Below are positions 1 to 6,725 of a stretch of DNA of 9,924 bases, one piece after another. A program made the translations under genes and the position numbers. Position 1 is the stretch's first letter; each line of letters opens with the position of its first letter. Source of the stretch: Pseudomonadales bacterium. Lineage in GTDB: Bacteria > Pseudomonadota > Gammaproteobacteria > Pseudomonadales > DC-out160. The stretch is from contig JAESQG010000197.1 of assembly GCA_016765265.1 (NCBI GenBank), forward strand, positions 3,772 to 13,695, in the 5' to 3' direction. The notes beneath the pieces were generated by a model. That model was not told where the DNA came from. It did not search any database and saw only the letters and a list, made by a program, of their open reading frames with translations.

Positions 1-535
1 GAGTTAACTTTGAGACTACTTTTAATACCGTTTTCTCTAATTCCGAAATAGCTTCCTGCTGCTCGTAGTAATACTGCGCCCTTCCCCTGCTGTTATTTCC
101 AAAGAGATTTTTTAGAACTCCCTGGGCACCGCTATAAACGCTTCTGACAAGCGTTATGTAGTGCTCAGTTACATATAGCCCCCTGGCTTTTAGGCTAGAT
201 TTCCATGCTTCATCAAGTTCACTAGCAAACCCTTCGTATTGACCGCTAAGGGTTTGATCAATAGCACGACTAATCGTATGCGTGTAAACCGCTAAATTGG
301 GGTTTGCTATTTCGCGCAAAATATCACTTCTTAACAATTTTTCACGACTAATCTCAGTCTCGTCGTGTTCACTAACAGAGAACCCATCAAGCTTTATGAC
401 CTGCATTAATAGGCCATCTTTTGTGACGACGGTAAAATCATCATCCAAAAAAGCGAACGGTATTTTCTCATGCTCCTCTCGCTCAGAAGGTGGGAGTACT
501 CCCAGTACTTCCAAAAATACCTTTCTAATATTCAC
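1..535 (-). CDS. virB4: VirB4 family T4SS ATPase, N-terminal part (runs off window)
   Basis: VirB4 is the inner-membrane-associated ATPase that powers pilus biogenesis and substrate transfer in VirB-type secretion systems. I translated 178 residues by hand. The frame is open to the window edge, so the Walker A and B motifs lie outside it. The visible part has the family's N-terminal look: an IPFAFLDDDFTVVTKDGLLM stretch, then MQVIKLDGF, and further on an ANPNLAVYTHTISR segment, all typical of the VirB4/CagE N-terminal domain. The start must be the GTG at 535-533, because an in-frame TAA lies two codons upstream (541-539). That GTG overlaps the virB3 stop as GTGA, which indicates translational coupling. 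It sits last in the visible minus-strand run, in the canonical virB2-virB3-virB4 order. The family call is strong; nothing can be said about the C-terminal half. Confidence 0.9.
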   Translation of the reverse strand, partial: MNIRKVFLEVLGVLPPSEREEHEKIPFAFLDDDFTVVTKDGLLMQVIKLDGFSVSEHDETEISREKLLRSDILREIANPNLAVYTHTISRAIDQTLSGQYEGFASELDEAWKSSLKARGLYVTEHYITLVRSVYSGAQGVLKNLFGNNSRGRAQYYYEQQEAISELEKTVLKVVSKLT

Positions 536-840
536 GGTTTATATGAGTTTCCATTCCATCGATTAAAAGTCGAAAGGCGTGGTGTTTTACTTGCCTTAAT
601 CCACACAACGTCCATGAAGAATGGGTCTTTACTTCCAATGTATCGACCCACCAGATAGACAACGGGTGCTCCCACAATCGCAAACCCTAATGACAGTGCC
701 GGGTGTATCATGGCTGAAATAATCACAGTCTCAGCCATAACAAACGAGATAATCATAAGAAATCTATAGGGAATGCCTCGCCAGTTCGCGGGTCTAGTAA
801 GACCTCGAAACAAAGTATCCTGGCTCAAGACAAATACCAA
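532..840 (-). CDS. virB3: VirB3 family T4SS inner-membrane protein
   Basis: VirB3 is a small inner-membrane protein that works next to VirB4 at the base of the secretion channel. The product is up to 102 aa with the family signature LFRGLTRPA near residues 10-18. It has two hydrophobic segments, at about residues 27-45 and 48-67, followed by a polar C-terminal tail. This length and topology are normal for VirB3. No ATG exists upstream of the signature in this frame. The start given here is a TTG at 840. A second TTG at 828 overlaps the virB2 stop as TTGA and gives MSQDTLFRGLTRPA, closer to typical VirB3 N termini, so 828 may be the true start. The gene overlaps virB4 by 4 nt at its other end. 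The identity is secure from signature and position; the start is not. Confidence 0.92.
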   Translation of the reverse strand: MVFVLSQDTLFRGLTRPANWRGIPYRFLMIISFVMAETVIISAMIHPALSLGFAIVGAPVVYLVGRYIGSKDPFFMDVVWIKASKTPRLSTFNRWNGNSYKP

Positions 841-1127
841 GAAGCCATGACTTGGGAGAAAAACAGCAGGGAAATACCAACAAAAGTGAAAATAACCCTA
901 CCTCCTTCGATATAGCCCCTAAACATCATTAATCCCATAATCGCAATTACAATCGCTACCACCGACTTCGCTAAATTTCCTGAAAAAAGATCTAAAAATT
1001 TCTCAGCCCCATCAACCAAAGGTGCCGGGTCTGCCGCAAAAGCAAACTCTGGCATAATGCCAGCGAGTACTACGGCGACTACCGCAACGCTTAAAACACT
1101 AATTTCTTTAAAGTGAACTTTCATCAT
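825..1127 (-). CDS. virB2: VirB2 family conjugative pilin precursor
   Basis: VirB2 is the major subunit of the conjugative pilus, inserted in the inner membrane before polymerisation. The 100-aa precursor begins MMKVHFKEIS, followed by a hydrophobic core and a probable leader peptidase site AFA-AD after residue 31. The mature part is about 69 aa. It has two hydrophobic helices, at about residues 52-68 and 78-95, separated by a short basic or polar loop (FRGYIEGGR). This matches VirB2/TrbC pilins in size and layout. The start is the first of two adjacent ATG codons at 1127, behind a good ribosome binding site (AGGAAGAG, 4 nt upstream). It lies 14 nt after the stop of the giant lipoprotein gene and overlaps virB3. 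Whether the pilin is cyclised or linear cannot be told from this sequence. Confidence 0.92.
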   Translation of the reverse strand: MMKVHFKEISVLSVAVVAVVLAGIMPEFAFAADPAPLVDGAEKFLDLFSGNLAKSVVAIVIAIMGLMMFRGYIEGGRVIFTFVGISLLFFSQVMASWYLS

Positions 1128-1141
1128 TTGCTCTTCCTTTT

Positions 1142-4100
1142 TTAGCGGTTGATTGTGCGAACGTAATTTCCACTAGCAACAGTGAAACTTGTATGGTGAT
1201 ACTCACCTGAATCGGTATCACCGTCATCGTGCGTAAGAGTGACGGTTATCGGCTTGTTCAAATACCACCGTAGGTTTAGGTCGTAGGTTCTTTCTGAATA
1301 TGAGCTAAAAGTACTTCGGTTCCCAACATCAGTATGATTTCGAGCTGTAAAATTAGGTAATACCGCGTATTTTTTTATAACAACTGAATCGCCAGCCCCA
1401 ATTCTGTACCAAGAACCATCCACGGTTGGCTCTATATTTCTACCATTGGTTACAACTTGAATTATTCCATTTGAAAAATTTGTGGTTTGCGAGCTTGTGC
1501 TAAACGTGTTCCGAGGATAACCAGGCTCAAGGTTGTACACTACTCGTTGACGCCGATGTAAATTACTTTCATCAAAAGTACATTTGGATACACCTGCCTG
1601 AATTACATTAGCATTTTCACTTATTGGATATGCAGTATCTGGATAGTCATAAAACCTCCAGTAAAATGCAGTGTTGACCTGCATTAAAACCCGGTGCCAC
1701 TCGTTATCTATTTCAAACGATTCCCACGCCGCTGTAGTCCCTGCTGAAATCCCGTCACTCGTGCGGTTAGTGTATGCACTAAATCGTGACGCTGGTTTGT
1801 ACACCCTTACAAAACTGTTATTTGTAAAATTTAGAACTGAGTCTATTTCTCGATAATCAGTATGACTGCAAAGGGCCTTACGCCAATCGGTGAAATCTCC
1901 TCGCCGCTGTCTATTAAAACGTTGTCCTGTTTCATAGTTTTGCGTAAAAGAATGACCCCCACCTGCTTCGACCCTCATTAATACTGGTGAAGTAGAATGG
2001 TTTATAAAACCGTAATTCTGATACTCCACAGTTTGATTAGCTATCGACTGACGGTCACTAAAAGATCTCGACAACATAGAAGAATGTATGTCCTCGCTTG
2101 AAACACTAGGCTGTTCAACAACAATATCGACTCGAAAAACAAATTCGCTCTCTGCGCTATTGCCAGCGGCATCGGTAACCCGCACTCTAATTCTGTGTGT
2201 CTCATTATCTGCATTTGCAAAGCCGGGCGTAAAACTCTCTACAGTAAGTGGAATCAAGCAATACCCCAACACCGTACAGCTAATGGTTGTCGAATCCCAT
2301 TCTCTCGTCCCGAACCCGGTGTACCGTGTCTCTACTCGCAGATCTCGTGCTTCTGTATAAACACCGCCTGTCGTTAAGTCCTCAACACTGGCTGACACCC
2401 ACATTAAACCGGCAGCATCTAACTCCCTTACAGTATTAGCGACACTGCCTCGATATAGTTTGCTCGTTGGAAAATAAATAGGCCACTGGGCGTTATTATC
2501 GAGATTGAAGGTGCCAGTAGGCGTACCGTCTATTGAGTACCTACCCGATGAATAAACCCAATAAATAGTGGGGAAGTTAACGTCAAGACGAACGGTATAA
2601 TCGAATTCTGTTTCATTGCTTGCCCCGTCAGTTGCAACGATTGTCAGAGGGTTAACCGCTCTCTCCACTCTCAATTCAACACTCCAGGTCCCATTAACTT
2701 CTACCACAGCGGCGTATTCATACACCCCTTGTACTACCACTACAGTTACCGGCGCTTCTCTGTTATCACTAACAGTTCCCGTTAGCGTATAATTCGGGTT
2801 ATTAACCAAACCCTCACTTGTTACCGTTAGTTCAGGTGGTTCATTGTCAACATGACGCGGTGCAAGGTCACCAAAAATGGCATTCTCACTCATCGCTAGT
2901 GCATTGATAGACTCGTATACTTCACTTGTCACATCGATTGAGGTCAATTCATTTAACGCATCTAACGCGCCCGTTGCGACTACGTTTCGGTACGTATTCG
3001 CATCAATTTCAAGTGTCCCGTATCGTAAATTTATTTCGATTCCTTGCTCAACGCCGACACCGTCCAGTAAACCATCATGCTCGAAATCGTTTCTTAATAA
3101 TGCCAGGAACTCAAAAACACTTCCCTCACTACCCATGCCTTCCGTAACAACTCTATTTATACCTTCAATAAACAGCGCGTGGTTTACTTCAGGTGTGAAT
3201 TGCGTCACCGATTCTGACAGATCACCGATATTTGTTAACACCGGGTTAAAACCGTAAACACTACCAAACTCAGCTATCGCCCCTTCGATCGCCGTAGCAG
3301 GGTCTTGGCCTGCCTCTATATTCTGCTCAACAAATATGGAATATATTTCAGATAACGGAGTAATAACAAGCGCCACATCCTCATCGAAAAAACGCATGTA
3401 GCTCCGAATTCGCCTCTCTTCTCTTTCTGCTTCGATAAGAAGCGGCATTGCGCCTGCACTGAGTGCCAAGTCGCACGCACCCACAGAGCTAGTATCGCAC
3501 CGCCCTACCTCTCCGCCTCTAGCACTGCCGCTAAAATTAAAGGCCTGGATTTCCGTTTCTTCAAACACACTCGTGATGAATAGTTTAGGCAAATTGAAGT
3601 GGAGGAAAAAAACATATCTGAATTCAGTCATATTCCCAGCTAAATCAAACGCTCTGAATTGCAACATATGGTCTGTGGCATCACTGGCGTTAATTGTGCT
3701 AGGAGCCAAATACTCGCGCACCAGAGGAAAGAGGTAAAGACCATTATCTGTCTGCGGTAAAACCCTCCACTCACTAAACGCCTCTTCCTCTAGCGTATAA
3801 TTGTACTGAAGATCTATATTTGACGGGCTCGTAAAAACACCGTGTTCATCTCTATCAGAGACCCCAAATCCGATATAACTTATACTATTTACATCCAACA
3901 CATCGGTGTTTAACCCAAGATCGCCCAGGGTATAATTTGATGAGTCGATGAAAATGGGGTAAACCTGCACATCAACTTCACCTAAATTACCACCAAAAAC
4001 AATCCCGCTTTCTTCATCCCAAAACTGTCCCTCAGAATAAAAATCAAAAAGACGAACTTGGTTCACATCTAAATCTACGGCAACATTATAAATCCCTTGA

Positions 4101-5557
4101 TTAGAAAGTGTGTCTGTTGCAGTAATTTCAATATCGTTGATGCCCGGCAATAAGGTGACATCGATACTCCAGGTGCCGTCAGAGTTTAATGCAGCCTCAT
4201 CGCCCTCAACCATGACTGAAACGACCTCACTGCCTACATCGCTCACTATTCCCGTTAGGGTATAAAAGTACGAATTTGTAAGTAGAGGCGAATTAACAGT
4301 AAGAATAGGATTTGAATTATCTACATATAGAAGAAAAACACGCTCAGTCTGGTTATCAAGATCGTCTAACGCTCGCAACATTATTTCGTGCTCACCATCC
4401 ACATATTCGTTCGTGCTAAAAGTGAATGAAGGCGCAGTTTCATTTAATACCGTGTTTATAAATACTCTATCGATCCAAAACTCAACTGATGAAACACCAA
4501 CAAGGTCAGTCACGCGGGCGGTAAATACCCCAGTGCCGGAGTATGTTTTAAGTTGATCATCAGAATTTATTTCTGGCCCTACGGTATCAACCGGGCCTGG
4601 TATAACTTCAGCCGGGTAAATGCTGTCAGTAGAGAGTGCTCTTAGATTTATGGAATCAATTAATCCCGAAACAGTAATCCCCGTTGCATTCGCTTCACTG
4701 TTTGCAATGACAGCTTGTGCTATGCCAAGTTGTTTTCGATACGTATCCGCATTGAACCTATAAGTACCTATAAATATCTCACCATTTGATCCTATGCCAT
4801 CCCTCATACCATCAAATCTAATATCATCATAACTAATGGCCGTAAATCTAATGGCCGGGTATGGACCATAGGGTTCAAGCCCTTGCTCAACACTGACCCG
4901 TTTCATGAACTCCGATATTGAAGCCAAGTAAAAACCATAGTGATGTCCATCTGTAGGAGTCGATGCTAAATTGGCTACATCGGTGATATTTAGTGGCTCT
5001 GTAAAAATATCAAAACCGGCAACTCCTGACACTGCGCTAACCGCTGCCGCCACCGCGTTAGCTGTACTTTCCCCTTGCTCTATTTTATACAGGGCCAGCG
5101 CCGTCGCATCATTTGTAAGCGGGGTTATCATCACTGATATCCCGTCTCCTGAACTGTAATAAGAAACAGCCCTTAGCTTTTCACCCTCCTTTAAACATAC
5201 TTCCGCCTCGTTAAGGCTGGCCTCCTCTCTATAACAACCGCCGGTAAGTTCCAATATAATCGGCGTGTCCGCTGACTGGATACCCTCAGCGATAAACCTG
5301 CCTTGATCACCGGTTCTACCACTACCTATATTTTCCCCTACCGTACCATCTGTATTAAGGACATAAACATTCACTAAACCATCGACTATAAGCGCATCAG
5401 CACCTATCCCATACACACTTGATTTTGGCCTTTCGCTGTATCTACCCCCCTGCCCTCCTTGCCCTGAATCACTACTACTACCACCGCAATTAACCAAAAG
5501 AAAACCAAGATTCACTAAAATAAAAGCGCAAAAGATCCCTCTAACAGTCGTTACCAC
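1142..5557 (-). CDS. Giant Ig-like repeat lipoprotein in the virB operon, putative surface adhesin
   Basis: This is a 1471-aa exported protein whose function I do not recognise. It starts with GTG at 5557 behind a strong ribosome binding site (GGGAG, 6 nt upstream). Residues 1-23 form a signal peptide ending in a lipobox-like LVNC, so Cys24 is the probable lipidated residue. Asn at -1 is uncommon, and Gly at +2 suggests outer-membrane sorting. A Ser/Gly-rich linker follows at about 25-45. The rest has: a beta domain (about 47-140); unit A (about 144-654) with an alpha-helical ITPL segment, a DGMRDGIG acidic loop at 249-256, two Ig-like domains (about 325-413 and 414-499) and a further beta domain; a beta-rich link; unit B (about 732-1145) with the same order but one Ig-like domain; and a unique C-terminal region (about 1146-1471) rich in Asn, Ser, Thr and aromatic residues. 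Its position just before virB2 suggests a role at the conjugating surface, such as adhesion or mating-pair stabilisation. That role is inference. Confidence 0.85.
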   Translation of the reverse strand: MVTTVRGIFCAFILVNLGFLLVNCGGSSSDSGQGGQGGRYSERPKSSVYGIGADALIVDGLVNVYVLNTDGTVGENIGSGRTGDQGRFIAEGIQSADTPIILELTGGCYREEASLNEAEVCLKEGEKLRAVSYYSSGDGISVMITPLTNDATALALYKIEQGESTANAVAAAVSAVSGVAGFDIFTEPLNITDVANLASTPTDGHHYGFYLASISEFMKRVSVEQGLEPYGPYPAIRFTAISYDDIRFDGMRDGIGSNGEIFIGTYRFNADTYRKQLGIAQAVIANSEANATGITVSGLIDSINLRALSTDSIYPAEVIPGPVDTVGPEINSDDQLKTYSGTGVFTARVTDLVGVSSVEFWIDRVFINTVLNETAPSFTFSTNEYVDGEHEIMLRALDDLDNQTERVFLLYVDNSNPILTVNSPLLTNSYFYTLTGIVSDVGSEVVSVMVEGDEAALNSDGTWSIDVTLLPGINDIEITATDTLSNQGIYNVAVDLDVNQVRLFDFYSEGQFWDEESGIVFGGNLGEVDVQVYPIFIDSSNYTLGDLGLNTDVLDVNSISYIGFGVSDRDEHGVFTSPSNIDLQYNYTLEEEAFSEWRVLPQTDNGLYLFPLVREYLAPSTINASDATDHMLQFRAFDLAGNMTEFRYVFFLHFNLPKLFITSVFEETEIQAFNFSGSARGGEVGRCDTSSVGACDLALSAGAMPLLIEAEREERRIRSYMRFFDEDVALVITPLSEIYSIFVEQNIEAGQDPATAIEGAIAEFGSVYGFNPVLTNIGDLSESVTQFTPEVNHALFIEGINRVVTEGMGSEGSVFEFLALLRNDFEHDGLLDGVGVEQGIEINLRYGTLEIDANTYRNVVATGALDALNELTSIDVTSEVYESINALAMSENAIFGDLAPRHVDNEPPELTVTSEGLVNNPNYTLTGTVSDNREAPVTVVVVQGVYEYAAVVEVNGTWSVELRVERAVNPLTIVATDGASNETEFDYTVRLDVNFPTIYWVYSSGRYSIDGTPTGTFNLDNNAQWPIYFPTSKLYRGSVANTVRELDAAGLMWVSASVEDLTTGGVYTEARDLRVETRYTGFGTREWDSTTISCTVLGYCLIPLTVESFTPGFANADNETHRIRVRVTDAAGNSAESEFVFRVDIVVEQPSVSSEDIHSSMLSRSFSDRQSIANQTVEYQNYGFINHSTSPVLMRVEAGGGHSFTQNYETGQRFNRQRRGDFTDWRKALCSHTDYREIDSVLNFTNNSFVRVYKPASRFSAYTNRTSDGISAGTTAAWESFEIDNEWHRVLMQVNTAFYWRFYDYPDTAYPISENANVIQAGVSKCTFDESNLHRRQRVVYNLEPGYPRNTFSTSSQTTNFSNGIIQVVTNGRNIEPTVDGSWYRIGAGDSVVIKKYAVLPNFTARNHTDVGNRSTFSSYSERTYDLNLRWYLNKPITVTLTHDDGDTDSGEYHHTSFTVASGNYVRTINR
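2123..3364 (-). repeat. Unit B of the internal protein-level duplication in the giant lipoprotein
   Basis: This stretch encodes residues 732-1145 and repeats unit A in the same order. The landmarks are VITPLSEIYSIF and helices, DGLLDGVG (828-835), DANTYRNVV (852-860), and an Ig-like domain (YTLTGTVSD ... GTWSVELRVERAVNPLTIVATD). A beta domain follows with LMWVSASVEDLTTGGVYT and IRVRVTDAAGNSAESEFVF. Unit B is about 100 residues shorter because it lacks a counterpart of the first Ig-like domain of unit A. Divergence between the units is high, so the duplication is old. Confidence 0.75.
3596..5128 (-). repeat. Unit A of the internal protein-level duplication in the giant lipoprotein
   Basis: This stretch encodes residues 144-654. 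Landmarks in order are MITPLTNDATALAL with a helical segment, DGMRDGIG (249-256), NADTYRKQL (269-277), an Ig-like domain about 325-413 found only in this unit, and a second Ig-like domain (YTLTGIVSD ... GTWSIDVTLLPGINDIEITATD). A beta domain follows with YIGFGVSDRDEHGVFT and FRAFDLAGNMTEFRYVF. The repeat is seen in protein sequence; the DNA has diverged. Confidence 0.75.
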
Positions 5558-5589
5558 TGCTTGCTCCCTAACCGTTTTACGGTATCAAG

Positions 5590-6189
5590 TTATAAAAGAA
5601 AAAAGATGCTGAGTTTTGTTAGTTCAATTCCGTCATCAAAAGGGGAAAAGACCGAAAAATTCGATCCTACAAACACACCATTTTTTAACGGATAAAGCGA
5701 TAGCCCTACGTTAAAAACGGCCCCTAAATTTGTTTCAGAGCGATTGGAAAAATGATCTGCAATATAACCGTCCCGGTCTATATTGAATCTGTTTTCAAAA
5801 TCATTAAGACTTAAGCTAAGTCCTAGACCAATCCAGGGTCTAAATTCTGAGCTTACGTTGAAACCTTTTTGAGCTATTGAAGTGATTGAGAAACTACTTA
5901 CCTGCTGTCCAAGATTGGTGATGGATGGTTCAAGATCGAAACTGGTATAGCTAACATCAAACCAGTAACGCCAATTAGGATAATTCCTGTTCATTGGGAG
6001 CGTCATTATTCCATTAATAAACAGTTTTGATTTACTCTCGGTTGAGCCAGAAGGGTCAGAAACTGATAAGTTACCGAAATTTACAGAAGCTCCATAGCGT
6101 GAATTTTGATAGGAATAAGCATTAGATACACTAGTAAAAAGAATGATAGGCAGAACTAATAATAAGATGTAGTACTTCAAACTACCCAT
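5590..6189 (-). CDS. Predicted outer-membrane beta-barrel protein, function unknown
   Basis: This is a 199-aa exported protein that I cannot assign to a named family. Residues 1-24 are a clear signal peptide: Lys5, a long hydrophobic core, and a likely signal peptidase I site SNA-Y. The remainder alternates polar and hydrophobic or aromatic residues in about eight strand-like stretches, for example RYGASVNFGNLSV, RYWFDVSYTSFDLE, FRPWIGLGLSLSLN, LGAVFNVGLSLYPL and VFVGSNFSVFS. The chain ends LSIFFLL, with a hydrophobic rather than Phe C terminus. This pattern and size suit a small barrel of the OmpW or OmpX kind, but that is a fold guess. The start ATG at 6189 has AAGAGG 5 nt upstream, overlapping the end of the preceding gene. 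The giant lipoprotein gene begins 32 nt after its stop. Co-transcription with the lipoprotein and VirB genes suggests an envelope role in transfer or recipient contact. Confidence 0.72.
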   Translation of the reverse strand: MGSLKYYILLLVLPIILFTSVSNAYSYQNSRYGASVNFGNLSVSDPSGSTESKSKLFINGIMTLPMNRNYPNWRYWFDVSYTSFDLEPSITNLGQQVSSFSITSIAQKGFNVSSEFRPWIGLGLSLSLNDFENRFNIDRDGYIADHFSNRSETNLGAVFNVGLSLYPLKNGVFVGSNFSVFSPFDDGIELTKLSIFFLL

Positions 6190-6199
6190 TTAGGCCTCT

Positions 6200-6487
6200 T
6201 TATCCGGGCTTTAAACCCCGATCAATTTTTAACTCAACTGTATTAATATCTGGAAAGTTTTCATCAATGAACTGATACAGGTTGTTAACCGAACCCCACT
6301 GTTGCCGTTCATTGAGCGAGGTGATCAACACCACCTCTTCTTTTTCACCCAAACCTTTTAGACTAAAGTTAAGCTCAAACCAAAGCTTAGATTTCCCTTC
6401 TACTACCACCGGCACTATCACTAAATCGCTTGCTACCGCACCGCCCTTTAGCATTAACCGCAGCTCTTTTACTTTCAATGCTTCCAT
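6200..6487 (-). CDS. Small cytosolic protein at head of T4SS operon, possibly ParC-like
   Basis: This is a 95-aa soluble protein with no signal peptide or membrane segment. It begins MEALKVKELRLMLKGGAVAS and contains VIVPVVVEG, a Trp-containing strand (LWFELNFSL) and a late segment QQWGSVNNLYQFIDENFP. From memory, the arrangement of an LRLxLKGG start, a VPV strand, W.EL.F, and a final Trp and helix recalls small partition-associated proteins annotated as ParC on some broad-host-range plasmids. I cannot confirm this without a profile search, and no ParA or ParB is in the window. It is the first gene of the minus-strand run, only 10 nt before the beta-barrel gene. Its ATG at 6487 lies 10 nt downstream of a hairpin that holds the only plausible ribosome binding site. 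It may instead be a small regulator of the transfer operon. That it is a real gene is likely; the function is open. Confidence 0.65.
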   Translation of the reverse strand: MEALKVKELRLMLKGGAVASDLVIVPVVVEGKSKLWFELNFSLKGLGEKEEVVLITSLNERQQWGSVNNLYQFIDENFPDINTVELKIDRGLKPG

Positions 6488-6497
6488 TTTTAAAAAC

Positions 6498-6520
6498 TCT
6501 CTGCTCTATTTATGCAGAGA
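6498..6520 (-). promoter_or_regulatory. Leader hairpin before the 95-aa gene
   Basis: Read on the minus strand, TCTCTGC and GCAGAGA form a perfect 7-bp stem with a 9-nt loop, followed by GTTTTT and then the ATG. The 3' arm contains the only purine-rich Shine-Dalgarno-like stretch (AGAGAG) before that ATG. The hairpin could mask the ribosome binding site or, because of the short T run, act as a weak attenuator. The pairing is seen; the function is inferred. Confidence 0.45.
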
Positions 6521-6564
6521 TAGATATTAACGACGTTGTTTGTATTTACCACCATTAATCCTGA

Positions 6565-6627
6565 TATCACTTTAATGATGATATATAATAATTACCTATA
6601 CGATTATCATTTTAATGATGCTATATA
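6565..6627. promoter_or_regulatory. Pair of repeated operator-like sites, 40 bp apart
   Basis: Two near-identical 23-bp direct repeats lie at 6565-6587 and 6605-6627, offset by exactly 40 bp. Each carries a 6-2-6 dyad: ATCACT-TT-AATGAT at 6566-6579 (one mismatch) and the perfect ATCATT-TT-AATGAT at 6606-6619. Identical spacing and dyad layout suggest paired binding sites of a dimeric repressor controlling the minus-strand transfer operon. The binding protein is not known from this window; the small DNA-binding-like protein at 9178 is one candidate. Confidence 0.55.
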
Positions 6628-6650
6628 TTTATTTTGACTCGTTAATTATA

Positions 6651-6674
6651 AGTTATACTACTTTATATATAACT
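6651..6674. promoter_or_regulatory. Inverted repeat within the divergent promoter region
   Basis: AGTTATA at 6651-6657 is mirrored by TATAACT at 6668-6674 with a 10-bp gap, so the dyad centre-to-centre distance is close to two helical turns. It overlaps the -10-like TATAAC on the plus strand and the -35 region of the minus-strand TATAAT. It could be an operator, or simply a by-product of overlapping promoters in AT-rich DNA. Confidence 0.35.
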
Positions 6675-6685
6675 TCCACTTAATT

Positions 6686-6699
6686 TGAAATAAATTTCA
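6686..6699. promoter_or_regulatory. 6-2-6 dyad upstream of the membrane-protein gene
   Basis: TGAAAT-AA-ATTTCA is a perfect dyad with the same 6-2-6 geometry as the operator pair at 6565-6627 but a different sequence. It ends 26 nt before the ATG at 6726 and just after the likely plus-strand -10, a normal place for a repressor site. Confidence 0.35.
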
Positions 6700-6725
6700 T
6701 ATCTGAGAAGTAGAGGCGAAATGAC

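Larger units (their letters stand above)
6488..6725. promoter_or_regulatory. Divergent intergenic control region between T4SS operon and membrane-protein gene
   Basis: This very AT-rich stretch between two divergent genes holds several dyads. On the minus strand there is a perfect TATAAT at 6650-6645 with a poor -35 (GTTATA, 17-bp spacing). On the plus strand the best pair is TTATAA at 6646-6651 and TATAAC at 6668-6673 (16-bp spacing). TTGACT at 6634-6639 has only a 14-bp gap to TATACT. Promoters facing each other here are plausible, but exact sites are uncertain. Confidence 0.5.

Noticed and set aside
297..566. Plus-strand 89-codon open frame at the left end
   Set aside because: It lies antisense to virB4, whose minus-strand translation shows family motifs without interruption to the window edge.
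2877..3257. Plus-strand 126-codon open frame
   Set aside because: It is antisense to the giant lipoprotein gene, whose repeats and codon frame are coherent throughout. The Ser/Thr-rich product is a typical shadow translation.
6634..6659. Plus-strand promoter TTGACT / TATACT
   Set aside because: The hexamers look good but the spacer is only 14 bp, too short for a normal sigma-70 promoter; kept only as a mention in the control region.
6541..6680. Replication origin with iterons
   Set aside because: Only two copies of the repeat are present, no replication initiator gene is near, and each copy is a dyad between divergent promoters, which suits operators better.
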